Positions 23,800 to 35,339 of a stretch of DNA of 64,000 nucleotides are shown piece by piece. Positions within the stretch are counted from its first letter, which is position 1; the number at the start of each line of letters is the position of its first letter. The stretch lies in contig NC_089037.1 of NCBI RefSeq assembly GCF_034140825.1, positions 14,321,001 through 14,385,000 of the forward strand. Direction: 5' to 3'. Below the pieces are notes generated by a model. It saw only the letters and a program-made list of their open reading frames with translations. It had not been told where the DNA came from and did not search any database. The translations under genes and the position numbers were made by a program. Origin of the DNA: Oryza sativa Japonica Group (Eukaryota > Streptophyta > Magnoliopsida > Poales > Poaceae).

Positions 23800-24155
23800 C
23801 CCCATGCCTAACGAAATATCGAGTGCCTTGTCAGTCGCTCATTCCGCATGCCTTCTCTTCACCGCCGACCTCACCCGCACCGCCACCGCCTGCACCGGCT
23901 TTCGCTGCGTCATCACTGAGCCCTCCTTCCTCCATCGGATACGCGCCATCAACAACCCACCACTGCTCGCAATGTTGTCAATTTCACCTACCCCTTCCTC
24001 TCGTCGTCCTTGGATCTCTGGCGCACCGCGACATTTCTTGATGGCCATGTCCTCTTCTTCTGTGACCCTGACGGCCCCCGCTAAGACCGAAGGTGAGCAC
24101 CGAGAGGTAGTTGTCGGCAACCCTGTGTTCGCCGGAGAGGAGAAAGATGCAGTCC
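23800..24155 (+). pseudogene. F-box protein gene fragment
   Basis: The plus strand reads TADLTRTATACTGFRCVITE then PSFLHRIRAINNPPLLAML, which matches the end of the F-box and the linker of a large grass F-box family (ADLARASxACxSFRRVIxDxSFLRRFRxLHPPPLLG, from memory). After a frame change it continues NFTYPFLSSSLDLWRTATFL, DGHVLFFCDPDGPR and later EHREVVVGNPVFA. The proper N-terminus and the C-terminal two-thirds are missing. TGTTTCA-rich transposon sequence follows directly, so a transposon probably carries it. Confidence 0.65.
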
Positions 24156-24159
24156 AAAC

Positions 24160-24660
24160 CAGTTTTTTTTTTGTGTGTGTTTCAGCTAGTGTACTCGTGT
24201 TTGGATCAAATATTGCAGTGGATATTTTAATAATGTTTCATATTTTAATCGTTGATGTACACAGAGTTTGTTGATGTTTCAATGGTTAGAAATCAATGTT
24301 TTATATGCTGTAGCAGAATGTTTGAAGTGTGATTCGGTTATGTTTCATTGTTTTAAATGCTGATTTTTTTTCTCAAGTACTGATACATTTTCTTACAAAG
24401 AGGTGAAACAATACCCGATTTTTGAGGAAATATTGCAATGGGGTTTTGATGGTGTTTCATATCCATGTCCTTGACTGATATGGATTGTTGGTGTTCTATT
24501 AGGGTGAAATTGGATGTTTCATATGTTATATCAAAATGTTTCAGTCGTAGTTCAAATGTGTTCCAACATTTTAAGAGATTGAAACATTTTCGATCTAGCA
24601 TATGAAACTTTTTTTCCGATTAGTAAAACAACGCCTGATTTTCGAGAAACAAAACGAACG
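24160..24660. repeat. TGTTTCA-rich segment, relative of the 20.6-22.2 kb element
   Basis: TGTTTCA and ATGTTTCAT motifs recur about every 30 bases, in the orientation opposite to most copies in the element at 20560-22255. It looks like a partial second member of that family adjoining the F-box fragment. No ends are defined. Confidence 0.5.
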
Positions 24661-24771
24661 CCCAATTAATAGTTACTTCAAAGGTTTTTGTCCGTTTGGC
24701 ACAGTCTCAACTCTAGCTTTACCTCTTGTGAAGCTAGAACCAAACCAAATGGTTTCAGCTCCGTCCAAAAT

Positions 24772-25470
24772 CACTACAACAAATATACCTTGTAGAGACA
24801 TTTTAACAAATATACCTTGTAGAGACATTTTCCTAATACTATAGAGACATTTATAAAATGCCTTCACAGTGTTATAGATACATTTTGAAGAGTGTCTCAT
24901 AAGTGCCTTTTGGTGTATTGTCTCTACAAACTAAGAGTCATTTTGTAAGATGTCTCTATGCAAATAGAGGCACTTTGTAGAGGCATTAATATGTTGAGGC
25001 AACTATAGCAAATCAATATGAAAAAAAAGAAAAATATTATCCCTTACCAATCCTTGAACTCATGACCTCTTGAATTGACTATTTTTTATCTTCAATACAC
25101 TAACCATCTCAACCTCATTTAATTACATATAAATATATGATTTGTGTTACTTATATCTAATTACTTGATATATATTAATATTTGAAAAAAAAATGCCTTT
25201 ACATCGTTTAAAACGCCTTAAGAAAATGCCTTTACATATGAGGCAAATTTTAAAGTGCCGAAAGGATGTCTCTACAAGATAAATTTAACAAAGTATCCTA
25301 AAAATGTCTCTAAAGTGTCTCTAGAGTAAAAATATTTTAGGCAATTTTCAAAGTGCCTCTAAAAAGTGTCTCTAAACTATAGAGCTTCAAAACTTAGAAG
25401 CATTTTGATTAAAGGCATTTTGAAAATTGTCTCTACAAAAGAGCCTCTATATAAGGTTTTTGTTGTAGTG
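24772..25470. mobile_element. CACTA non-autonomous element, 699 bp
   Basis: The termini are CACTACAACAAA and TTTTTGTTGTAGTG, flanked by the 3-bp direct duplication AAT, as expected for En/Spm (CACTA). Subterminal zones repeat TAGAGACATTTT/AAAATGTCTCTA variants many times on both sides. A minus-strand tRNA-like module lies near the centre (25050-25115). No transposase is encoded. Confidence 0.95.
25050..25116 (-). promoter_or_regulatory. tRNA-like A box / B box module in the CACTA element
   Basis: On the minus strand GGTTGAGATGGTTAGTG is followed about 40 bases later by CATGAGTTCAAGGATTGG, a reasonable A box and B box pair, then a T-rich stretch that could terminate pol III. No complete tRNA is seen. 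Confidence 0.4.
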
Positions 25471-25924
25471 AATGGAAGTGCAACTGGCTGAAGTGCTCTC
25501 ACAATCAACATTTATCTAGCCACATCATTCTATGAATTTTGATCGTTGAAGGGCAAAACGGAAGTCTCAGCTGATGTGAAATTGAAGTTAAAAGACCTTT
25601 AATTCTCCTCTATTAATATGCATTTCATCGTTGTAGTTATAATACGTTCATGCAGGTTAGTTGGAAGATTATCAATCTCCCCAGCCATATGACTGAGGAG
25701 TTGAAAGTCCATTTTAGTTATCACGTAGCAACGTGCAAACCGTTGCTGACCTATTATTTTTTATTAGGACGGATGAAAAATTTTCACCTCTTCTTTTGCA
25801 AAAAGAAAACAAAATCTGACCTATTGCTATGAATCAATCGCAAAAGTTCAAAAAAAAACGATGTTGCTTCTGCTTCACACAGATTTTGCATAAAGCAGTG
25901 TTACAAAGCTTATGGAAATATACT

Positions 25925-26155
25925 ACCTTCTTTTCTAATATATGACGTTGTACTTTTAAAACATTAACCATTCTTATTATTCCAACTTTTTAAAAATATA
26001 AAGTTATTTAAGTCAGACTTAAAGATCATTTAATTTATCAAGTCATAATAAGAGAAATAATAATTACATAATATTTTTAAATAAGATGGATGATCAAACA
26101 TATATTAAAATTCAGCGATGTCATACGTTAAAAAACAATAACGGATAGAGTACTT
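25925..26155. mobile_element. Degenerate Stowaway-like MITE
   Basis: The left part (CTACCTTCTTTTCTAATATATGACG) and right part (GATGTCATACGTTAAAAAACAATAACGGATAGAG) are inverse versions of the Stowaway pattern, with the usual AATAAGATGGATGATCAAAC block inside. The ends have drifted from the consensus. Confidence 0.6.
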
Positions 26156-26260
26156 AGGTTCACACAAAGTCCTCAAGGTACATATTTTTCAGTAGTTAGT
26201 TATTGGGTTGCTTCTGCTTCACACTACGGTGGCCATGGATGTGTGAATTGTGATGTGTCT

Positions 26261-26887
26261 CTACTTGGAGGAGAAGGCCTTGCGCACTCTGGAGCTCACC
26301 CTGGTCTTCCCCTTCCCTTGCTGCTCCTTGTCACCATCGCCCTCCTTCGCGTCCGCCGCGGCGGTGGTGACATCAGCGGCAGCAGCAGCAGCCGGCGGCG
26401 GCACGGGCACCGGAATCCCCGGTGGCGGCCTCGTCGTCGTTGCCGCCACCTTCTCGGCGGCAGGTGCGCTCCCGGTCGTCGACGCATGTGCATGCCCATG
26501 GCGACGCGACGGTGGCGGCGGCCTTGCAGCCGGCGCCGACGGCAACACGACAGGCGCCGGAGCGTTGCCGCCCGCAGGCTTGGCAGCCGGTTTCACTACC
26601 GCCGGCGGCAGCACGACGGGCGCCGGAGCGTGGCCTGCCGCCGGTGGCAGCACCGGCCTCGGTGGGCCGCCGCCGTGCGTCGTCGTCGTCGCAGGCTGCA
26701 TGTCTACTGTACTTCCAGGCGCACCACCACCACCGTCGTCGTCCTGGCCGTGGCGGACGCCGAGGCGGCGGAGAGGCCGGAACGCCGGGCGGGCGTGGAA
26801 AGCTCTCTGGAGCCTGTCACAGAAGCTCGGCGGCTTCTCGCCGGCGGCGCCGGCAGACTCCTTCTTCTCCGTCTGCATCCTGCACAA
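26261..26887 (-). CDS. Proline/alanine-rich protein with N-terminal SFCDRLQRAFHARPAF motif
   Basis: This intronless gene encodes 208 residues (205 if the second Met, MQTEKKES, is used). Residues about 18-42 (KPPSFCDRLQRAFHARPAFR) look structured and conserved-like. The middle is a disordered Pro/Ala/Val/Thr stretch with repeats such as APAPVVLPPA, and the tail is basic (KGKTRVSSRVRKAFSSK). There is no signal peptide or membrane segment. A TATA box lies about 55 bases upstream, which supports real expression. I cannot give a function; similar short grass proteins are mostly annotated as hypothetical. Confidence 0.65.
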   Translation of the reverse strand: MCRMQTEKKESAGAAGEKPPSFCDRLQRAFHARPAFRPLRRLGVRHGQDDDGGGGAPGSTVDMQPATTTTHGGGPPRPVLPPAAGHAPAPVVLPPAVVKPAAKPAGGNAPAPVVLPSAPAARPPPPSRRHGHAHASTTGSAPAAEKVAATTTRPPPGIPVPVPPPAAAAAADVTTAAADAKEGDGDKEQQGKGKTRVSSRVRKAFSSK

Positions 26888-26936
26888 ACTACAAACTAAG
26901 TCTTCAACTGCAGCGAAATGGAGACTGAACTCGTAG

Positions 26937-26947
26937 TGTTTATATAG
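26937..26947 (-). promoter_or_regulatory. TATA box of the Pro/Ala-rich gene
   Basis: CCTATATAAAC on the minus strand, 50-60 bases before the ATG, implies a short 5' leader. Confidence 0.7.
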
Positions 26948-26949
26948 GC

Positions 26950-28380
26950 CAAAAAAAAAAGAAGAAAAAAAATTACTAACTTACAAGCGAAGTGAACCGA
27001 ATGGAGTGCATTGTGTTGTATCCCTTCTTTTTTTTCTTCAGATACCCAGCGCACAAACTAAAAAGACGGCGTATCATGCATGAACCGACGAGAAATGGCA
27101 TCGCATTCTCCACATCCACAAGACAAAAGGACAACAAAAGTGTCTCCTTTTAAACCGTCGATCTCCACCGCCAGCTTGACAAATTAGATGTTCAGTTAAT
27201 GAATTAATTAACCGTGAAGAAGAGCATGACACAGTGTAACATAGATCACCACAAGTCCACTAATGTTCACACGTGGAGAAAAGTTTGGTGTAGCATGAAA
27301 TTAATTAGTACTATTAATTCTTTAGATCTAATTCACATCCGCACGTTGCGCAACCTTTAGATCTAATTCTTTAGCTAGGCTCGATTCACACTTCGAGGTC
27401 ATCCAATTTTATGTGCCCATACAACACATCCCATTTGCACATATGTTATTACTAGTATAACACAACTATAAATTAGCACATATTTTAATCTATCATGCAT
27501 ATGTACGAAACTCTAGCCGCCCGCCACCACCCACTCCCCCTCATCCTCCGCCTCGCCACCGTCGGAGCACGTTGCCTTCTCTAGGCGGCGAGCATGGGAT
27601 TGTGGTAGTAGGGCCAAACCTTGGCGAGGCTCGCCTCCTGCGCAAGGGAGACGGTGAGGAGCACGACAAGCTGAAGGCGCGGGGCGCTGGTATAGTGCCG
27701 TCACATCTAGATCCGGTGCGTGGTTGGATCCGGCGTCTCCGCGTCAATTTTGGCCAAGGTAGCAGTTGACGCACCTGCGAGTGTCGGATGGCCGGCGTGG
27801 CTAGCAGCAGTGATAATAGGAGGTAGCGGGCTCCTCCACCTCCTGCCCCGTCACCGCTCGAGCCACTGGATGGCACCGGTGCAACCTAGGGAAGTCGCTG
27901 GATCTGGGGCCTGTGCCCTTGGTTCCGACTGTGGGTGACGGGCCTCCCACTGGCCGGCAAGCGGATGGTGGTGGCGGTAGAGAGGGCTCCCCCTCCTAGC
28001 GTGCGGACATCAACAACAGCTCCTGCTCACAGGGCAACGACAATGCCCTCGGGATGACGACGGCGCGACTGCAGCAGGCCGGCCCGTTCGACGGAGTGGT
28101 GGCGACGCGGTTCCGCAGGCAATGGCATTGAGGGGTCCAGTGGAAGACGGTGGCAGTAGGGCTTTTGCTTTGCTGGTCAGCAACGAGGGGTGATGGGCCA
28201 CTGGTTCTGGGACATCCGGACATCCGGTGTCTCTGTTGGTGGTGATGGCGGTTCCAGTTCCTGGTGGTTGGGTGTGGCCATGATGCAGGAGAGAAGGTCA
28301 TCTCAGCACGCTGCAATGCTAAAGTTTGCTTGCACACTTGAGAGCGGGCGCAACATCGATAGTTGGTTGTCTTCATAGTG
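26950..28380. other. Intergenic region without a supported gene
   Basis: 26950-27480 is AT-rich promoter-side DNA. From 27500 to 28380 it becomes GC-rich with short open frames on both strands and no recognisable domain. This GC-rich part may belong to the retroposon ending near 29085. Confidence 0.4.
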
Positions 28381-29085
28381 GTAGGTTGGTGGAGGCCTAG
28401 GCAAAAGCGTGAATGGCGACGCTAGCGGGCGTCGATTCCTCCTTGGAGACGTCCTTTTGGTTTCTCTATCGTGTCGTGCTTGGAGCTAACCCATAGCAAC
28501 TATGCTCCACTTTGGCTTCTATGGGTGGCTTTTGGGAATTCGGAGCTGCTGCGTCGTGTTGACGAGCTTGGTAACGATGACTCAAAGCTATGGTCGGTTC
28601 TAAGAGGTTCTGTATGCTGTCCTTTAGGGTAGTCGGAGCTGCTACGCGGTTACGAGCTTGGCAACGATGACTTAAGTCAGAGTATAACTGTCATGTTTCG
28701 CTCCATTGTAGAGTTGCAAGCTTGTTGGTTTGCAAGTCTCTCCTGATCCCTAGCGTTTCTTGATGAAGTTGGAGTTGCCCGATCGCGTGGGTACCTGTGT
28801 GATGACGATAATGCCATGTCTCCGCCCATGTGAGGGAGCCTTTGCTTGTCTTCTCGGTTGCTTCTTTTTGCAAATCTTGTGGTGAACAACATTTACTTAG
28901 TGAACCTAGCTGTTCTGCTTTTGCGGCCTTGTAGTTTAGGTTGGTTAGTTGTGAGTTTGTTGTAGTTGTGATTTTCGTCCCATTTTTCCTAATTAACTGT
29001 GCACTGTAAGGTTTAGTCTCGTTTTGTCCTTAGAATGAGTCACCTTCTAACGTCGATAACGGCCTAAACGTTCGAAAAAAAAGAC
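28380..29085 (+). mobile_element. Probable retroposon 3' end with A-rich tail
   Basis: The stretch ends ...TAACGGCCTAAACGTTCG followed by AAAAAAAA (29073-29080), giving a small hairpin (AACG/CGTT) just before the tail, like the LINE end at 29845. No reverse transcriptase is visible upstream, so this is either a 5'-truncated LINE or a LINE-mobilised sequence. The left edge is uncertain. Confidence 0.45.
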
Positions 29086-29216
29086 ATGCGTTAAAAAGTC
29101 AATGACGTTAAGCGAATGCCCTTCTTGGTAGTTTTAAACTTTTTTTCCATACTTGTACACTTCAAATAAAACGTGATCTTAACTACTTAAAAAATCTGCA
29201 AGTTTCTTATCATCAC

Positions 29217-29845
29217 ATGCGATTTCGTCAGTCGCCTTTTGGCATGCGTATAACTGGGCCATGGAAACATGCTAGGCTCCATGTTTGCCACGTGCATAAG
29301 ATAAGAGACTTAGCAGTATTGTACGTTGAGACGGCGAACCACATCCTCAACTGTGTGTTTGCTCGGCAGGTCTGGCTCCGTGTGCTGTCGCCTCCTGGAT
29401 GGCTGCCCTCTCTCCCCTAGTGGCAACTGGTTCTAGAACTGGTGGCCGTCCTCCAGGGCCTGCTTACCAGAGCATCTCCGTGCTAGCTTTGACTCCCTGG
29501 TGCTCTTGGTCTCTTGGTAGCTGTGGAAGGAACGAAACTCTAGGGTTTTCGACTCTGCGCTCTCTTCTGTCTCCGTGGTTCTGGAGTCCATCCACTCGGA
29601 GGGCCATCTGTGGTTTTTAGCTGGCATTACCACTTTTGGGGATTTATTGGGAGTCTAGCGTAGCTTGGCCCCTTCCCGCTGCTTGGAGTTTGTGTTTAGC
29701 CGCCGTAGTTTTCTTAGCTCAGCCTTTTATTTTGCCTTTTCTCCCTTCCCTTGTATAAGCTGGTCTAGCTGATTGCGTCGTGTAACTATAACTCTTTTCT
29801 TCTAATATATTAACGTGCAATTATTTTGCACGTTCGCGAAAAAGG
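29217..29845 (+). mobile_element. Truncated L1-type LINE, 3' end
   Basis: The start encodes the zinc-binding RT tail domain (zf-RVT), with VETANHILNCVFARQVWLRV typical of plant L1 LINEs. Later phrases in shifted frames (ESIHSEGHLWFLAGITTF near 29585-29632) match the C-terminus of the same ORF2. The element ends TCTTCTAATATATTA, a hairpin ACGTGCAATTATTTTGCACGT and GTTCGCGAAAAA. It is 5'-truncated, decayed by frameshifts, and lacks endonuclease and RT. Confidence 0.8.
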
Positions 29846-29849
29846 TTTC

Positions 29850-31167
29850 CTCGTATGTATAGCAGTTCTCGTATATGTTGATCTTTGTTACAAGCAACTG
29901 TTGGTGCGTGCGTGCGGTACCGTAGTCCTCCTTTTGGAATCGACAGCGCCGCCGCCCGATCCATCGTCCCGCCCAGCGAGGCTCCAATTGATATTGTTTT
30001 TGAGCGGGGCGAAGTGACCCCCGGCCGAGGCTCGGCGCGCTGTGGCCACCCCAAATAATGAGTCAATTTTTCCTGGGCACGCAAGTATCCAGCTCGCGTG
30101 GCCGGCCAGGCGTCGTGGCCTCCACCCTTGTCAACATCGGACGCAAACCGCGAAGCCGAAGTGGAGACATAAGAGAGTGGACTGAGCGGTGAGGGCATTG
30201 GGATGAGGATTCAGAACCCTAAGCCAAGGTACGTTGCAGTCGCGAACTGGCGAGGAAGCGGAGCGGTGCTGCAGGACGGAGTCACGGCGGTGAGGCTTCT
30301 CGATTTGGTTTTGCTCTAATCCTCAATCGTCTCATGGCCTCCCTCTCCTCACAAAATCGTAATCCCTGAGGTGCTCTCCATCCTAGCTCGCCGACGCCAG
30401 CCGTTACATTCTGGGTCGGCGCCGGCCTTCGGCTACTCTACTCGAGTGCAATCTCATGATCTCATCTACCACGACAGTGTTGTAGTGGATGCACTTCGGC
30501 GGCGGATGCAGCAGCATCGTCATCCGAGTCTTCAACACCCTGATCAACGCTGCGTTGCTATGTCTTCTCCAATCTCCATTGGTATGGAAAGCGCGGGCGT
30601 CTGCCACCGCTACCAGCGGGCACCACGATGACCACAAGAACCAATAACTGGCGCGAGGTGAACCAACCCAAGGTAGCAAGAGAGAGTCTCACAAGACAAC
30701 TGCAGAAGCGCAACACACTGAATGTTCTGCAGTTCAAATTCTCTGACGCTATTCAGAACAAAACGTAAAGGTGTTGTATATAAGGGCAACAAATTGGTCC
30801 CTAGCACTAACAGGCCAACATATTCCATCTTGAGCCTCACAGCTCATAATCAAACCAAGATTGCCTTAAGGAAAAGAAGGCTGGTATCAAGAGCCTCTGC
30901 AGGACAACAATCAATCATCATAACAACATAATTCAGCTTTACTAAGAATCAACTGACTCTGTATAAATAACCAGGGTAAACAAAAGGGGTCAAGGAAATT
31001 GTAAGTTACTTGTCTCAAGATATAGTGCAAGTTTAGTACAGGTGCTGAAATATGATCCTCACAAAAACCAGACTTGTCCCATCTGCAGGGTAATTTTTCG
31101 CTTAGTACAGACACCATCTTCCAAGTGGTAAAACTTTAATAAGTACTAACTGAAGCACATAAAGGTT
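29850..31167. other. Region between the LINE end and EMC4
   Basis: I see no supported gene. A GC-rich patch at 29900-30650 holds open frames without recognisable domains; MRIQNPKPR at 30203 ends at a donor-like GTACGT and could be a stray first exon. 30680-31167 is probably the EMC4 3' UTR and flank. Confidence 0.35.
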
Positions 31168-34106
31168 TCAGTGCAAGGGGATCCCTCCACCAGCATATTC
31201 AACCTCCTGCCAGCAGAGAATAAAACTCAATCAGTTCGAGCAACCACTGCTATATATATACATGGTATCAATCCATATAGATCATAAAAGTAAATAGTGG
31301 CAAACTAACATTCTAGACTTTCAGTTAGAAATATTGACTGGAAAAATATCAAGTATCGGTGGCTAAGGGAGAAAGTTTATCAAAAGGGATAAAATTTTGG
31401 TCGCAATATTTACAATTTGTACCAGTAAATGTGTGCATACATTAAAAGAAAAAAGAGCCAAGTCTCTAACAGAAATTCAAGTTTGGGCTTTTGGCTATTT
31501 TGTTGAAGCAATTGACATAGCCAGAACAAAAAAAAAAAGAGAGAGAGATGTGGATATCATACAGGTGAACATGAACCTGTTGTGACTAGTCGCCACACAT
31601 CATGAATTGTACCATACAATATTTTAGGGGGAGTCTTCAAGCTATGGTACTTCTCAGTTCTAAATTCCTCAAAATGTTTCAATCTCAAATTTTGTATTAT
31701 TTATCTTTGTTGGGCAAAAACTAACTGTGTATATATCCCAAGTTTCATGCCAATCAGGAGGTAAATAAACAATCTCACAAAACAAGTTTCACTGAGATTG
31801 GACAAATATCAAAAGGTTTTGGGCAGTTTGCAGGTTATAGTGAAGTTGCAGATGCCATGAACAGGTGAAGCAATTAACAGAACAAGCAACTGGTAGCAGC
31901 AAGTTGATTGAGTCCCAGTTTTCACAGTAGTTACCATCAATTATGCAAGGACGAACTACCTCCAGTCACAAATACTTGGTCGTTTTTAACATTTTCATGG
32001 GTTCCTAATTGTAACTTTACCAATAATTCTATTGTTATAGACTTGAAAACCCCAATAAAGTAATCATATTATAAAGTACTTTATGAAACAAATTGACACA
32101 TGACTCTCATATCCAATCTAAATATTTTTAGAAGATACCAATACTCAATTTTTTTTTTAAAAAAAAAGACCGGATGTATGTCCAAAAGGACAAGTATTTC
32201 GTGATCAGAGAGAGTAACACACATTCCCAGTACAACAAACCTAAAAGTGACCAGATAAATTCAAGAAGTAATTTGGGTGGTATCAGCAACATACCCGAGC
32301 AGGAGCCAGTGAAAACACCCAATCTGATGCATTTGTTGGAAGAAGACCCAACGTATTGAGCTGTAGAAGAAGCAGCTAAGTGCCCAAAGTGCTTACAGAG
32401 AAACATGAAAATTCTGACTAAACCATGGTACTATAACTTACCTTCCATACACCTAAACCCATAGCTGCCAAGTTGAGAGCAATAAAGACCAACTTAGGTG
32501 CTAGAGTATCCACCCTTGGGTCCTTGAATGGTTCAAAAACTGCAAAAGTACAGAAGGTTTATTAAGGAAAAAAACTCAACACCTAGACTACAGTACTGAA
32601 TGTCACGAGCATTTTTGTTGTCACAACTTCTGGTACATGGCTGCTAAAATATGGACAACATGAATGTGGACTGTAGCCAATCAATATCAGTCACAAGTCC
32701 AGAATAATACTTCATTGTTACATACAAGCAACTGAAGGTTCAATCATCATGTGCCTTTAGAAGATAGAAGGCTGATGCGAGTTAATCATTAGCATTTTAT
32801 GCAACAGAATAGCCATCTTTGCATATTTTTATTCAGGTTGACAGTGATATTCATTTTTACGAATCAGCTCCACTGTAAAACAAGCAACGTTATTAATCAT
32901 TGATATGTCCAATTCTCTTTTATTTTCGTATACTTTTGTTGGTCTATTACTACAGTTCAGGTAAAGGATTTTTTTTTTTTGGAAACGTAAGATGATTTTG
33001 TTATAAACAATATAGTAAAATTAACAACTATAATTTTAGGGATGATGTAGCATGAACACACATCTAAAAATTTCAGGAGTATGAAAAGCATCCCACATTA
33101 ATTTTTTAGCATAATATGCCTAGGTATTACTTGCGCTCTACAGACAATCTAGGTGACAAGCAGCAGGTGACCAGGCATTAAGAATTCTTAACATGAATAC
33201 ACATCAGGTTGACCAACAAAAGATAGACCACAATATGGAAGCCCAGGTACAAGCAGCCAGACTACGCGGACGCCAGAAAAGAAATTGCATAAAAGAGGCT
33301 AAACTATTCATTGATCAGGAGCTCAGGACTTGCCAGTATGAATCGGTAGCACTAACACTGTTAATCTCGAGCTAAATTAGCAAGTGACACCAACCAAATA
33401 TAGGCAGGAGGAAGTACCTTTGCCAACAGAGCGGAGGGCGCTGATGGGCTGCCACAGAGCGGAGAACGTGATACCTATGCTAAACAGGTGGACGGTGCTC
33501 CCGGCCATCCACATCATGAAACCCATCATCATCAGGTTCTTGAACGGCGCCTGCGCCACCTCCCACGCTTTCTGCCCACACCACGAGCACAGACAGTATA
33601 GTCAACACACACAGACCTAAAACCTAGATACCAGCATATGCAATTGCAAGCGAAATTTCGAGCACTCCGCGGAGATAACGAGGCAGCAAGATCTGACGCG
33701 TCCTAGATTCGACAGAATTCGTCGATCCACACCGAATTTCTCGTACAGCCATGGAAGAAATCTAAAACTCCGGATCTACCGTACAATCACGCAGGGAAAG
33801 AGGGGGAGATCGAGCTCACCTGCGCCTTCCACGCGGTCTCGGAATCCTTCCGCTGCCGCGCGCCGGCGGCGTCGTCCTGCGGGAGGCCAAGAGAGCACAC
33901 GAGTCAATCCCGCGATCCAGGCGGGAGGGGGAAGAGAATAGAGCAGTTGGACGAAAGACGGGGGGGGGAAGAAGAGGTAGTACCGCGTCGGGGGCGGATC
34001 TGGTGAAGCCGGGCGGGTCGGGGATGGAGGAGTGGGAGGAGGAGGAGGAGGAGGCGTCGTGGAGCTCCACCGCCCAGCGGCGGGCGAGGCCCTTGCCCTT
34101 CTCCAT
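31168..34106 (-). CDS. EMC4: ER membrane protein complex subunit 4 (EMC4), 6 exons
   Basis: EMC4 is a subunit of the EMC insertase, which places transmembrane segments into the ER membrane. Minus-strand exons are 34106-33984, 33876-33820, 33571-33418, 32539-32442, 32360-32295 and 31206-31168. All are GT-AG with consistent phase and encode 178 residues, close to human EMC4 (183). Family landmarks are RRWAVELHD near the N-terminus, KAWEVAQAPFKNLMMMGFMM then WMAGSTVHLFSIGITFSALW (first membrane region), the second membrane helix LVFIALNLAAMGLGVWK, LGLLPTNASDW, and the C-terminal EYAGGGIPLH (compare EFSGGGLLL in human). The Ser-rich segment at 19-27 is plant-like. No defect is seen. Confidence 0.95.
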
Positions 34107-34659
34107 CGCCGGCGGCCGGTGAGGATGCGGGAGACGACGGATCTCCTCCGGCTCTCTCCGGGTTTGGGCTTGTTGGCGATCGACTGTCGAGTGCGAGTCG
34201 ACGGGGACTCCCAACACCAAGTTCCAATTAGTGAATCCCGTCAAATTACCGGAAGGCCCCTACCGCAAGTTGTATCTACGAGTTGCTCCCGGGTAAACTA
34301 GTACAGCAAGCACACAAGACTGGGCCACTTTGGGCCCAAATTAGGGCCAGGCCCATCCCATTAAAAGCCTTAGAGCCGTTTTTATGGACCTTCTTTGGAG
34401 GACCCTTTTTAAGAGCTTGTTTAGCATAGCTTCAACTCCGCTCGACCTTTTTAGGAAACTAGAGCACGGCCAAATAATTTCAATTTCATCCAAAAAATAA
34501 GTGAAACAGGTTAAAGTGTTCTCGCAAAATGAATTAGAGAGATTGAGTTGGGTTTAGGCCTTAGAATATAGTACAACCTTTTTTTTAGAAGAGTAGTTTA
34601 AAGATGGAAAAATTACAACCAAATTTAAGCAAAGGACTTAAAAGAATTGGAAAAATAAT

Positions 34660-35335
34660 TAGGTGCTTCTATCTTCTCTGCCCACAGCAAGATTTGGAGT
34701 TGGACGACACGATTGACGATGGTGATTGCACAATGAATTGCTGAAGATGTTGCCTTAGCACAAACCCAGTTGAGGCCTCACATCGATGGAGGTTAAGACC
34801 TTGGCATTCCATAGAAGCAATCAGCCACACACCTTGGATAAACATCACTAAAGCCGAAGAAGTTGGCCGACATTGGAGCAGGAGCATCGAGGATGATAGC
34901 CAAAACATTGATTGACAATGAGGACAAAGATTGCATGACATACTGCAGAAAATGGCACCAAGGAGCTTACCCAAATGAGCCCTCCGCTGACTAGAGGTTA
35001 AGGCTTCTAAGGTATTGCTCAAAACTCAGTTACCTGTCAAATTGTTGTCAACGACAAAGGAAAAGACGGTTGCCCTTGTACAAAGCTCACTAGAGATAGG
35101 TGATATGGCTGGCACAACCTTGACCTTACTAGATCTGGCGCGGTGGTGGAAACTAGCCCGTAGACTATGAAGAATGCCACCAAGAGGAGCACCTATGCAC
35201 TCTCTGTGGAAACCAGGGCAAGGATGACCAGCCCCGATGACCTCCCTGGGAACCAAAAGAATAAAGCTACCCAAATAACATGACCTAATGAAAAGATCTA
35301 ACTATATTTTTTTAAAAAGGAATCAACACGAGACT
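34660..35335 (-). mobile_element. Possible minus-strand retroposon with hairpin tail
   Basis: On the minus strand the sequence CCTCTATTTTTAATGAAATAAC is followed by a hairpin AACACAGTCTCGTGTT (35340-35325), then GATTCC and a T/A-rich tail, like a plant LINE 3' end. This tail would belong to sequence at higher coordinates (toward 35600). The open frames at 34669-35274 lack domains I know. Treat this as a weak call. Confidence 0.3.
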
Positions 35336-35339
35336 GTGT

